Part shown: one piece after another, positions 44,801 through 55,338 of the stretch
Layout: each line of letters starts with the position of its first letter
Numbering within the stretch: position 1 is the stretch's first letter
Source of the DNA: Lolium rigidum
Taxonomy: Eukaryota; Streptophyta; Magnoliopsida; Poales; Poaceae
DNA length: 64,000 nt
Reading direction: 5' to 3'
Assembly (NCBI RefSeq): GCF_022539505.1
Contig: NC_061513.1
Location: 177,412,017 to 177,476,016 of the forward strand
The notes under the pieces: model-generated
What the model saw: the letters and a program-made list of their open reading frames with translations, nothing else
Database searches by the model: none
Told to the model about the DNA's origin: nothing
Translations under genes and position numbers: made by a program

Positions 44801-46247
44801 CACCCTGAGACTGCTGAAGAATTGTTTCACGGACTCGAAGCTGAGATTATAGAGTCCCTCTCGAAGCCCCCCTCTAAGCAGTACCTCCCTAGTGGCCCGG
44901 TCCTTAACAAGAAAATACCACGTGTGAAACTCAAAGAATATATTGTTGTCATATGCAAACTGTCTAACAGAGAGTAGATTACGTGTAATGGATGGAACAA
45001 AGATAATATCTCTAAGGTGTAAAGAAGTGGATGATGTAGGAATTGTAGACTGGCCAATATGTGTAATGCGCATACCTGTGCCATTGGCAGTTTGGACCTG
45101 ATCGGTACCAGTGTATTGCTCCCTCATGGTGAGCTTGTTGAGGTCGTTGGTGAAGTGACCTGTCGCGCTGGTGTTGGGATACCAGCTAGGGTCAATCTGG
45201 TAGGAGGTAGTAGTCCCGCCTTGGGTGGCGGTGAAGGCCACACCTCCCTTTGGAGGCTTGAAGGCGGCAACTTTGCGGTCCATGTTGCGACCGTCATTGC
45301 CAGTACCAAGGAAGTTGGCCTGGAAGAGCTTGAAGCAGCACGACGCCACGTGCCCCATCTTGCCACAGATTTGTCACACCGGGTGTGTGCTGCCGGCCGA
45401 GTTAGCTGGCACGGCAGTAGCAGGAGGCTGCGGTGCGAGGCCACCACCATGCTGAGGCGCGTTGCTGCGGTTGCCAGGGAGCGTTGGCGAGGTGAGCATC
45501 AGCACGGAGTTCAGCGCGGTGGTTGTCAGTGCGCTGCTCGGTGTTCAGTAGCTGAGCAAAGACGTCGCAGATTGGCAGCGGGTCCGTGGCTAGACGTGCA
45601 CCAACGCGACCAGCGAGTGCGTCATAGTCGCTGTCTAGACCTGCGACGAGGTAGGAGTTGAAGTCCGCAACCGAGAGAGGTTGGCCTATGGAGGCTAGCT
45701 TGCCGGAAAGCGCATTCACCTCGTTGAAGTAGACGATGGCCATCTTGTCCAGTTTCTTGCACTTGGAGAGGGCGGTGCGGAGCTGCATAACACGCGAGGT
45801 AGACTGCGTGGCATAGCTCGCCTCCAGGGTTTCCCAAGCATCCTACGGCGTAGACGCAAGCATCACCAACCCGATCACCCCCCTCGGTAAGAGAGGAGAT
45901 GATGGCGGAGAGGATCACCTGATCCTGTTGGTGCCAAGCGCCGTACAGAGGATTGGGGATGGTGGTCGGATCTTCTGGGCGTGCCTCCGCCGCGTTCGGG
46001 TTGGGGATCTCGGCATCCGGGCAGGCGAGAGAGCTGTCGACGAACCCGTAGATGAGATTTCTCCAAAGAATCGGAACAACCTAGGTGCGCCAGTAGAGGT
46101 AGTTGTCGGCGTTGAGCCGGATGGTGATGGAGTTGGCGATGACGATCGGTGCGGTGGGGATCCGAGATGCCATGACGCCTCGACCGCTCCAGAGGTGACG
46201 GAGGACGAGCTGTTGGTGGGAGCGGCGTTGGTGTTCGGGGAAGACAT
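44789..46247 (-). pseudogene. Copia gag and protease
   Basis: Starts at an ATG at 46,247 (MSSPNTNAAPTNSSSS) and soon shifts frame. The gag core includes WHQQDQVILSAIISSL (about 45,890-45,940) and the UBN2-type segment LSKCKKLDKMAIVYFNEVNA (about 45,720-45,780). A Cys/His knuckle region (CGKMGHVASCC, about 45,335-45,370) and the protease with SWYPNTSATGHFT in place of the usual D-[ST]-G active site follow. Then comes the gag_pre-integrase segment (LRDIIFVPSITRNLLSVRQ, about 44,960-45,030). The Asp to Asn change at the protease motif and several shifts mark it as dead. Confidence 0.8.
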
Positions 46248-46382
46248 GTTGCAGCGCGGCCAGAAGGTAGAGGGCAACGCGTAGGTGGTAGAAAGAGAGG
46301 CGGCGGCGGCCGACCGCGAGGTAGGGTAGATTCGGCGGCGGCGGAACTAGCTAGGGTAGGTGGAAACGTTGGAGCCGATTGT

Positions 46383-46396
46383 GTGCTCTGATACCA
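46383..46396 (-). other. Primer-binding site, initiator tRNA-Met
   Basis: Minus-strand TGGTATCAGAGCAC directly adjoins the 5' LTR end at 46,397. This is the standard PBS of plant Copia elements, complementary to initiator tRNA-Met. Confidence 0.9.
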
Positions 46397-46523
46397 TGAC
46401 AAAAGTATTAGTAGGGTATTGGATAGCCCAATAGGGCTAGCCTCTCTCTTACGAGTATATAGTAGTACATGGTACAAATACATGCCTATGTATATACATA
46501 TCTATACAATGTAATGTTTATCA
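46397..46523 (-). repeat. 5' LTR of the Copia element
   Basis: A 127-bp copy of the LTR at 8,978-9,125, bounded by TG...CA on the plus strand and followed on its inner side by the tRNA-Met primer-binding site. Confidence 0.9.
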
Positions 46524-47056
46524 TACTGCTTGTACACCAATGGCTGGTAGGGGGAGAGGAAAGGGAGCAACAAACAAGGCATGTAATTCAACGCCAGCGG
46601 AACCTATAGCTAGTCCATCAACTGTTGCAAGAGAAACTGGTAGGGGGAAAGGAAGAGGAGCAACTAAAGCTACTTGTATTACTGCTACAACATCATCTAG
46701 TAGGGGAAGAGGATCTAAAGTAACTGCTACATCAACTGGAAGAGGAAAAAGGGCAACTGGTATGGGAAGAGGAGCTTCAGTTCAACTAGAAAATGGAGAT
46801 GCTAGAGCTTATGGAAGAAGTTCAAGCTACTTGTATTACTGCTACATCATCATCTAGTAGGGGAAGAGGATCTAAAGTAACTGCTACATCAACTGGAAGA
46901 GGAAAAGGGGCAACTGGTATGGGAAGAGGAGCTTCAAATCAACTAGAAAATGGAGATGCTAGAGCTTATGGAAGAAGTTCCAGTGGGAGAATCTACTCTA
47001 GGTTCACCATTGGTGGTAATGCATCTGCTAGGGATGGTGCTGCTAGAGAGGAGTAG
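46524..47056 (+). pseudogene. MuDR/MULE transposase, C-terminal tail (right half)
   Basis: Continues in frame from 8,977 across the Copia insertion (ACTPMAGRGRGKGATNKAC). It is a low-complexity Arg/Gly-rich tail, GRGRGSK and TGRGKGATGMGRGAS, ending at a stop at about 47,056. A 157-bp tandem duplication (46,669-46,825 and 46,826-46,982) breaks the frame because 157 is not a multiple of three. Such RGG-like tails are usual at the end of plant MULE transposases. Confidence 0.65.
46669..46982 (+). repeat. 157-bp tandem duplication in the MULE tail
   Basis: Two direct, nearly identical copies starting GCTACTTGTATTACTGCTAC. The length is 157 bases, so the second copy is read in another frame. Confidence 0.9.
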
Positions 47057-47900
47057 CAATGATCTAATCTTCTAGAGTTGCTGATGGTGAATTAATGTTT
47101 TCATTTTATGCTTTTTAAAGAACCAGGTTTCCTACGTGTTTATATTTCAAGAACTACATGCCAGTTTTACATGACAATTCTTTAACAATCTCAAATTTAA
47201 GCAACAAATTTTATTTACGCGGTACATTATTCTCCAAGTAACATATAACAATATCACTCAATTTCTTTCATAATATTCAACACTTTGATTCGATTTTATT
47301 CATAGCATCCACAAATATACACATCTTGTGGACCTTACATACAACCATCCAAAGTTGCTTCTTACCTACCAACAACACTAGCACCTTCCTAACAACCAAA
47401 AGACCGAAACAACATAGCAGCTAGCAGTATCACTAGCTTCACTACATGCCAACATGGCCTCGATCATTTATTGTAGACTACTCTTTGTTGCCATCATATA
47501 TAACAGCGTCAACAGCTGCAAAGATAAGCTGCATAAGAAGCATGTCAAGCTTCTTCTCCATCAACTTGTTGATCTCCATTGCCGCCTCCATCGGCTAAGG
47601 CTTCGACGACACCTTCATCCTTGCCATCCTCCTCGAAGTAGTACAAGCGACCTGGAACTACACATATTCTTTGTGTGAGGCAACCAAGAACAAGAAGTAC
47701 TCTGCTTTTTTAGGACAAAGAACTACTCTGCTTTGTAATGAAGCTAGGGAATTATCATGACAGAAACCTATAGTTATCGAAAAGGGAATAACTCTATAAC
47801 TATAGATGACTGCTCTAGCCGGGCATCAGTCGCATTGAAGGAAATGAAGGGGGCGACCAGGCGTCCCTGGCGGACGTTGCTCAGGCCCCCGTCGGCTCAT
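47057..47900. other. Unassigned AT-rich stretch after the MULE tail
   Basis: Probably the 3' region of the MULE. No terminal inverted repeat matching 8,155 was found. A short minus-strand open segment at about 47,540-47,640 encodes an acidic, Gly-rich peptide without recognisable homology. An inverted pair (CTATAGTTAT at about 47,772 and ATAACTATAG at about 47,796) lies near 47.8 kb. Confidence 0.35.
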
Positions 47901-48024
47901 CGAATCGTCTCTCACCGGCCGCGGATCTAGGTTCTTCTGCCTAGTAGAGGATGCGGATTCAGAGGAGGATGCCAGAGAGACGGCGGATGAGGTCGCGTGG
48001 TCGGCACTAGGGCTTGAACCAGGG

Positions 48025-51003
48025 GTGCAGCAGATTGGCCGGTCTCCGGCGTTGTCTCATGGAGAGGTGATGGAGGACTTCTGGGTCAAGACCGGATTTC
48101 CGACGATGGAGTCTAGGGCATGGTCAAGGTCTACGCCGTCGAAGGTACGTTCTTCTTCATGCAGGTCGTCGGAGCGTGCTAGGTCTGCATCACCTCCGCC
48201 GGGGCCGAAGGTCGCTGGAATTGTTTCGAGGGCGGTGTCGTTGTCGCCGGTAGGTCTGCGGATATCTCGGATGCCGTGGATGAAGCCATGGAGAGGTCCG
48301 ATTCCCCGGCGCCGCGTCACTCCGACGCCGGTTTTTGGGGATTTCCTTCCAGCGTCTGCATCGAGTGTGCCTGTGGAGGAGGAGGTTTCGGAGTCGTCGG
48401 GGTCTTCTCCTGCCGAGTCGTTCGGGAGGTCTCTGACGGTGGCCTGCGTGGTGGAGGTGCCATCGTCGGAGGCTGTTCGTCCCGTGCCTGCGTCAATCGT
48501 GGTTGCAGGGCGTGATTCGATCAACGTCAACTCCAAGTCTAGGCCGCCTAGGAGGTGGGCTAAGTTGGGTTGTGCCATCATGGCAGCCCAGCGGGCCTAC
48601 CCTAGGGTGCACAGGTCGTCTACGGACGGTCCCACGATCACATCGACACCTGGCTCGATCGCTGCGATCGTTTCTTCTCCGACTCGTTTTTCTTCATCAA
48701 CACCAACGCCCATGAAGTGCTCCTCTCTGCCATCTCCCTTGCGGTTGTGGTGGGGTGATTGTGGCCGCCGCCTCTTCCCTCCATGGCGGGAGCCCCAACT
48801 CGCCCGCAGACCTCCGCCCTGCTCCGTCCGCCGACTGCCGCCCCGCTCCTTCCGTCGGCCGCTGCCCAGGCAGGGGCAGCTACTGCTCCCGCACGCCCCC
48901 CGTACTGCCGCACCACCATCTCAACAGCCGTACGCCGACCCTCCTGGGTTTCAAGGGTGGCCACCTGAAGCGCTCATGCCGCCCGCGCCTCAGCCGGTGT
49001 TTCAACCGCCGGCGCAGTTCCGTCCTCCGTAGCAACAGTTTGGTCCCCCGCTGGGTGGACACTTGCAGTATCAACAGTCTCCAGGGCAGTTTTACCAGTA
49101 CCCTCACCAGCCTGGTGTCGCTGCTCCTCCCCCGATGCAGCAGCAAGGTCCGCAGGCCGCTGCGAAAAAAAGGAAGAAGAAGACCCAGGTTGCACAGCCT
49201 CCGGCATTGGAGGTCGGGGTAGAGGTTGATCAGTCCTCGGCTCAGCAACAAGTGGTTCCTCAACCGGCCGTTGCACCTGCCGGTCTCGCCGATGCACCAC
49301 CACAGCCGGTTATGGTTGCGCCGGCGATGGAGGTGGCCGTGGGAAAGACTAAGAAGGGGGCCGATGCTGGAAGTGTGCGGTCAATACTCACGCGACAAAG
49401 GATTGTAAGGTGATTCACTACTGTTTGGTCTACGATAATGCAGCTCATCCCACTGTGCGGTGTCCTATCGTGAAGCTTCCGAAACCACTCGGTTATTTTG
49501 TGGGGTGTGGCAATGATGCGACACTTAATCTCCACCTCTCTGACTCGGTTCATAAGCCGCACTTGATGCCTTCGGGGGCCCCGATGGCGCTTGTGCAGGT
49601 TGTTGGAGAGGTTGTGCCACCGTCAGCTGTTCAGAGCTTGGTGGCGCGCATGTGTCCGGGCCATTCCATCTGGAAGTGGGAGGCTATTGCTCATGGAACG
49701 AACTCTTTTCTTATTGCTATTCCTTCAGCTGAGGATCTGTCCAGGATTGAGGGTATGCAGTTGGGGGTCCCCAATATGAAGGCTCAGGTTTCTGTTAGTA
49801 CTTGGAGGAGACAGGATGTGGCTCCACTCTTTGTCATGGAACCGACCTGGATACATGTTGATGGTGTTCCTCATACAGTTAGGCATTTCCATGGTCTCTG
49901 GACTGTTAGGTCGCTTATTGGTTCTACTTTGGATGTGTATCTTGTCTCCCTCAGAAGTCATGGTACCGTGCATGTCTTGGTTGGTATGCGAGACTTTTTG
50001 ACTTTGGCGAAAGATGTAGATGATGACAATTCTCCCTGTCTAGAAGTAGTGGCTACTCTGAAGCTCAATGGTTACATGTTGAGGTACCGTAGAGAACCAA
50101 AACATTATGTTCCGGATCCTAGGTTTCGACCGTTCTTCTGGAAGGCAGCTGGTGATGATGACAGTCATGATGGTTTGGGAGAGGATCGTTTGTTTGATCC
50201 GTCGTCGAGCACCCCCAAGGATGGAGCTATGCACGTGGATGCGGCACAGCCGCATGCTGGTGGTGGGAGCTCTTCTGTGGCGCCGATGGTACAGAGGGCG
50301 GTTACGCTATACAACGACTCGCCATCGACTCCAGGAGGGAAGGAGATTGTTGCAAGAGTGCGACGGACTTCACCGTCGCTAATTGCACCTTTTCCTTCGT
50401 CTGAGGGCTCTAGGCATGCGTCTCCTTCGCGAGTGCGCAGCTTCATGCAGGGTCGCACACGTCCAGCATCGCAGCCCCCTTCCTCGCCACGGATTATATC
50501 TCCATCATCTTCGACGCCGCTGGAGTCGCGGAACGCTGCTGTTGGCCAGGGAGTTGGACCGGACGCTGACGTCCAGGACGTGTCGCCCAACCCGCAAGTG
50601 GTACAACCGTGCATGATGCAACAACACGCTAAGCTGACACACATGTTCTCGGAGCAGAAGTGCGAGACACAGCCGCGCGAGGAGCAACTGTGTGTGATAC
50701 AACATCATGCAGAGCAGCTAGACGCGGGGCAGCCGCGCGAGTCTCAGCCGCAAGTGGTGCAGCAGCGCCTGCTGTAGCCGTACGTACAGTAGCTGGCTGA
50801 GGAACAACTGCATGCGACGCAGCTTGGTATGCAACAACAACGCACACAACAGCAGATGGCCAATGAGCAATGCATGCAGAAGCAGTCGCATGCTGTGGCC
50901 ACGCCCAAGTCGTCAGCTGTGTCTTCAGAAGCTACGGTGATAGGTAAATGTTCTACGTCGACGACGCTTTCTTCGACGACTTCTACGGTGACAGGCATTA
51001 CTA
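48025..51003 (+). pseudogene. ORF1 protein of an L1-type LINE, degraded
   Basis: The frame from 48,025 runs through a Ser/Pro-rich N-terminus and a Gln/Pro-rich middle (QFYQYPHQPGVAAPPPMQQQ). It contains one stop (TAG, 49,030-49,032). A shift in a G-run at about 49,358 leads to the CCHC knuckle CWKCAVNTHATKDC and a well conserved region: YCLVYDNAAHPTVRCPIVKL, GHSIWKWEAIAHGTNSFLIA, IPSAEDLSRIEGMQLGV, EPTWIHVDGVPHTVRHFHGL, the DUF4283-like RNA-binding part of plant LINE ORF1 proteins. A Gln-rich tail runs from about 50,590 on, with stops at 50,775 and 50,789. ORF2 (endonuclease/RT) is not visible. The locus breaks at a CACTA-like end at 51,004. Confidence 0.7.
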
Positions 51004-51055
51004 CACTAGTAGAAAAACGTCCTTCGTACCGGTTTTAGAGGGAAAGCCCCCCTTT
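51004..51055 (+). mobile_element. CACTA-type transposon terminus
   Basis: CACTAGTAGAAAAACGTCC followed by an ACCGGTTTTAGAGGG stretch is characteristic of the terminal repeat of grass CACTA elements. It would have inserted in the LINE ORF1, with CTA (51,001-51,003) as one side of a 3-bp duplication. Only 52 bases are visible before the gap. Confidence 0.6.
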
Positions 51056-51155
51056 NNNNNNNNNNNNNNNNNNNNNNNNNNNNNNNNNNNNNNNNNNNNN
51101 NNNNNNNNNNNNNNNNNNNNNNNNNNNNNNNNNNNNNNNNNNNNNNNNNNNNNNN
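51056..51155. other. Assembly gap (100 N)
   Basis: Exactly 100 N. The CACTA body, its other end and the missing part of an LTR element must lie here. Confidence 0.95.
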
Positions 51156-51245
51156 AGTATTCTTTGTCTCCCCTTGTGTCGAATTAATAAATTGGGTAAT
51201 ACTTCCCTCGAAGACTGTTGCGATCCCCTATACTTGTGGGTCATC
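51156..51245 (+). mobile_element. 3' end of an LTR, isolated
   Basis: Ends CCCCTATACTTGTGGGTCATCA, identical to the LTR end at 51,884-51,905. It then joins directly to the middle of another LTR copy at 51,246. It could be the end of a separate element or an artefact next to the gap. Confidence 0.6.
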
Positions 51246-51916
51246 AGGAACCAAAGGCCCCAAAGTGACAGAAATTTGGACAACTGGAGGGGAAGGCTTA
51301 GATATGAGGATCACATGTTTTCACAGAGTGTTAATGCTTTGCTCCGGTGCTCTATTAAAAGGAGTGCCTTAATTTCCAGTAGATTCCCTAGAGGCTCGGC
51401 TGCCACCGGCTGGTAGGACAAAAGATGTTGTGCAAGTTTCTCATTGTGAGCACGTACGACTATATATGGAAAACATGCCTACATGATTAATGATCTTGAT
51501 ATTCTGTCTTAATGCTATTTCAATCCTATCAATTGCCCAACTGTAATTTGTTCACCCAACACTTGTTATTGGAGAGTTACCACTAGTGTAGATAGCTGGG
51601 AACCCCGGTCCATCTTTCATCATCATATACTTGTTCTACATGTCATTGGAAGTAGTATCAACTATTTTCTGGTGCCATTGCTCTCATATTACTGCTACTG
51701 CTGCTGTGTTACTGTTACTACTGATCTCATATTACTGCTACTTTCACATCACCCCTGTTGCTAGTGCTTTTCCAGGTGCAGCTGAATTGACAACTCAGTT
51801 GTTAAGGCTTATAAGTATTCTTTACCTCCCCTTGTGTCGAATCAATAAATTTGGGTTTTACTTCCCTCGAAGACTGCTGCGATCCCCTATACTTGTGGGT
51901 CATCAAGACTGTTTTC

Positions 51917-51934
51917 TGGCGCCGTTGCCGGGGA
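51917..51934 (+). other. Primer-binding site, tRNA-Asp type
   Basis: Perfect TGGCGCCGTTGCCGGGGA, 11 bases inside the LTR end. Confidence 0.85.
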
Positions 51935-52109
51935 GGCATAGCTCTACTCATAAGTTCACCTGGGGAGTACACTCCACCTCTCTCTCTATTTTATTTTATT
52001 TTATTTTGTTTTGCTTAGTTTACTTTTGTCTAGTTTTTTTTTTGTTTTGTTTTACTTTTCTCATATACCCAAAAATCCATAAAAAACCTAAAAATTAAAA
52101 ACTGTTGTT

Positions 52110-53476
52110 ATGGGAGAACCCATAACCTACTTGGAACTTATAGAATATTATAATAATTATAGAGAATCAAGAGCGGGAAAAGTGATGAGTGCTGTGATAG
52201 AAAAATTGAATACAATTGCTAAAATCTTGCTTAAACGCCATGATATAAACTGTTGCTCTCAACAGGACACTAAACATCTTAAATTTCAATGTGGCTTTAG
52301 TGAGGAATTTTTAATTAAGAACTATAATCGGAATAGCTATATTCATTTTGGGTTTGAAGAGGTAGAACAATTTGTCATATTTATGGGAGCCTCTGAGATA
52401 GAATCCTTCATGGTTAAAAATTATGAAACCTGTGTTGTTTGTAAGGACCTTAAAGATTATGTCTCTTCTATACTTAATTTTTGCAATGAAAGTTACACTG
52501 ATAATCCTTATATCATTGATTATAAAGAGAGACTCATTAATGCACAAAAATGCACTCACAATTTGCAGGGACCTGTGGAAGAAGAAATTGATGAACCTGA
52601 AAGCTCATTGGATGAAAAAGAGGAGGAAATTGATGAACCTGAAAGCTCATTGGATGAAAAAGAAGAGGACAGTGATGAACAAAAGGAGGAAGAATGGATT
52701 AGCTACCCATGCCAACCTTATAATGAGAGTAACTCTTTATCTCTTACACTATTTGATTGTCCTCCATGCTTACCGAAAGAGGTTGAATGTTATGTTCCTG
52801 TGCATTCTCTTGAAATATTCCCTATGAGTAAAACTTGTGAGAATAATTATGCTACTGTTATTCATGATAATCCATGCTACTTTGATAAATCTTATGATAA
52901 TGCTTTGTTTGTGCCGATGTCGAAATGCATGGTACTAAAGAATTTTGCGTAGCAAATGTTTATGATAAAGCTCTTGATGATGGTCCTATGTTACTTGATA
53001 ATATTAATTGTACTACTAATGAAAATGGTATTGGAGAGGTCTTGACATTATCTATGAGTCCCATATCTCTTGAGATTGATCAACCATCTTGTTATATTAT
53101 TGATAAAAGTGTGTTTGAAAGTTTTAATCGCACTATTTTTGAGCTTGATAAAAATTATATGCTTATGGATCATGAAAAGCATGATGTATGTGATAGCTAT
53201 ATTGTTGAGTTTGTTCATGAAGCTACTGAAAATTATTATGAGAGAGGAAAATATGGTTGTAGAAATTTGCATGGTACTAAAACACCTCTCTATATGCTTA
53301 AAATTTTGAAGTTACTTTTGTTTTATCTTCTTATGCTTATCACTTTGTTCTTCATGAATTTATTTGTGTACAAGATTCCTATGCATAGGAAGTGGGTTAG
53401 ACTTAAATGTGTTTTGAATTTGCTTTTTGATGCTGTCTTTTGCTTCAACTCTTATTTCTTGCGAGTGCATCATTAA
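52110..53476 (+). pseudogene. Element protein with acidic repeats and hydrophobic tail (one frameshift)
   Basis: Begins at ATG 52,110 (MGEPITYLELIEYYNNYRES). The N-terminal half is helical, with CGFSEEFLIKNYNRNSYIHF. Two tandem acidic repeats EEIDEPESSLDEKE follow (about 52,577-52,655), then a Cys-containing segment. At about 52,922 one base is lost and the frame continues in the next phase as MHGTKEFCVANVYDKALDDG. The C-terminal part has CDSYIVEFVHEATENYYERG, a hydrophobic stretch (KILKLLLFYLLMLITLFFMN, about 53,300-53,358) and YKIPMHRKWVRLKC. This tail is shared with 36,604-37,345 while the N-termini differ. Total length would be about 455 residues. No known domain; a membrane anchor is inferred from the hydrophobic stretch. 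Confidence 0.6.
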
Positions 53477-55338
53477 AGCTAGCTGAGCCCATCTTAATGG
53501 CTATAAAGAAAGAACTTCTTGGGAGATAACCCATGTGTTTATTTTGCTACAGTACCTCTATTTTATATTTGTGTCTTGGAAGTTGTTACTACTGTAGCAA
53601 TCTCTCCTTATCTTATTTTTATCGCATTGTTGTGCCAAGTAAAGTCTTTGATAGTAAGGTTCATACTAGATTTGGATTACTGCGCAGAAACAGATTTCTT
53701 GCTGTCACGAATCTGGGCCTAATTCTCCGTAGGTAACTCAGAAAATTATGCCAATTTACGTGAGTGATCCTCAAATATGTACGCAACTTTCATTCAATTT
53801 GAGCATTTTCATTTGAGCAAGTCTGGTGCCTCTTTAAAATTCGTCTTTACCGACTGTTCTGTTTTGACAGATTCTGCCTTTTATTTTGCATTGCTTCTTT
53901 CGCTGTGTTGGGTGGATTTCTTTGTTCCATTACCTTCCAGTAGCTTTGAGCAATGTCCAGAAGTGTTAAGAATGATTGTTTCACCTCTCGAACATGTGAA
54001 TTTTTGATTATGCACTAACCCTCTAATGAGTTTGTTTCGAGTTTGGTGTGGAGGAAGTTTTCAAGGGTCAAGAGAGGAGGATGATATACTATGATCAAGA
54101 AGAGTGAAGAGTCTAAGCTTGAGGATGCCCCCGTGGTTCATCCCTGCATATTTCAAGAAGACTCAAGCATCTAAGCTTGGGGATGCCCAAGGCATCCCCT
54201 TCTTCATCGACAAATTATCAGGTTTCTTCTCTTGAAACTATATTTTTATTCGATCACATCATATGTGCTTTACTTGGAGCGTCTATGTGCTTTTATTTTT
54301 GTTTTTGTTTGAATAAGATCGGATCCTAGCAATCCTTGTTTGGGAGAGAGACATCCTCCGCTTTTTCATATGAACACTTGTTCTTCGTTTTACTTTTAAT
54401 GTTCAATGATAAAAGTTGAAAGCTACATCACTTATGGTTATTTGGTTGGAAACAGAAAATGCCTCATATTGTCTTGAATAATTTGACACTTGGCAATTGT
54501 TTTGAGCTCTCAAGTAGATCATGATTAAGTTTTTTTCATGTAGTTTAAACCTATTAGTGGAGAACTACTGTAGAGCTTGTTGAAATTGGTTTGCATGATT
54601 AGTCTCTCTTAAGGTCTAGATATTTTCTGGTAAAAGTGTTTGAGCAACAAGGAAGACAGTATAGAGTATTATAATGCTTGCAATATGTTCTTATGTAAGT
54701 TTTGCTGTACCGGTTCATACTTGTGTTTGCTTCAAATAACCTTGCTAGCCCAAAGCCTTGTACTGAGAGGGAATGCTTCTCGTGCATCCAAAACCTTGAG
54801 CCAACCACTGTGCCATTTGTGTCCACCATACCTACCTACTACATGGTATTTCTCCGCCATTCCAAAGTAAATTGCTTGAGTGCTACCTTTAAATAATTCA
54901 AAATTTATCACCTCTGATTTGTGTCAATGTTTAATAGCTCATGAGGAAGTATGTGGTGTTTATCTTTCAATCTTGTTGGGCAACTTTCACCAATGGACTA
55001 GTGGCTTCATCTGCTTATCCAATAATTTTGCAAAAAGAGCTGGCAATGGGATTCCCAGTCCCAAATTAATTAACCAAAATAGACACTCCTCCATGGTATG
55101 CAATTGTTGGACGGCACCCGAAGGATTCGGTTAGCCATGGCTTGAGAAAGCAAAGGTGGGGAGGAGTGTCATCATAATAAAACTAAAATAAAAAGGTACT
55201 CCTTCATGGTATGAGATTGTTGGCAGGCACCCGAGGATTCGGTTAGCCATGGTTTGTGAAAGAAAGGTTGGAAGGAGTGCCACACAAAAATAAAAATAAA
55301 ATGGGAGCCGCTCTTTGAAGGTTTGTCTGGCAAGGGGG
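53477..55338 (+). other. Non-coding 3' region of the element
   Basis: No gene. Up to about 54,890 it matches 37,346-38,760. Beyond that it is a different tail with repeated GGATTCGGTTAGCCATGG (about 55,122 and 55,233). Confidence 0.7.

Larger units (their letters stand above)
8978..46523 (-). mobile_element. Copia LTR retrotransposon with short LTRs, interrupted by two nested insertions
   Basis: The LTRs are 8,978-9,125 (3' LTR, 148 bp) and 46,397-46,523 (5' LTR, 127 bp), both beginning TGACAAAAGTATT and ending TTTATCA on the plus strand. The element proper is 8,978-9,778, 16,520-17,315 and 43,338-46,523, about 4.8 kb. The protein order on the minus strand is gag, protease, integrase, reverse transcriptase, RNase H, which defines Copia. 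It was inserted into the MULE transposase and later split by the elements at 9,779-16,519 and 17,316-43,337. Several frameshifts make it inactive. No 5-bp target duplication is visible at its outer ends (GAGC left, TACTG right). Confidence 0.9.
51246..55338 (+). mobile_element. Athila-like non-autonomous element (5'-truncated LTR, no own 3' LTR seen)
   Basis: LTR part 51,246-51,905 ends TTGTGGGTCATCA. The primer-binding site TGGCGCCGTTGCCGGGGA (51,917-51,934), a coding region (52,110-53,476), and the shared 3' module (53,477-54,890) follow. A different 3' segment with two copies of a CATGGTATGNNATTGTTGG-like unit (55,091 and 55,206) comes next. The LTR lacks its first half. At 55,339 a minus-strand LTR of the same family begins, so the right end is not original. 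There are no enzymes for transposition. Confidence 0.75.

Noticed and set aside
47454..47678. Small plus-strand protein with an apparent signal-like start
   Set aside because: Low-complexity Leu/His/Arg sequence in the MULE 3' region with no homology and no transcript signals.
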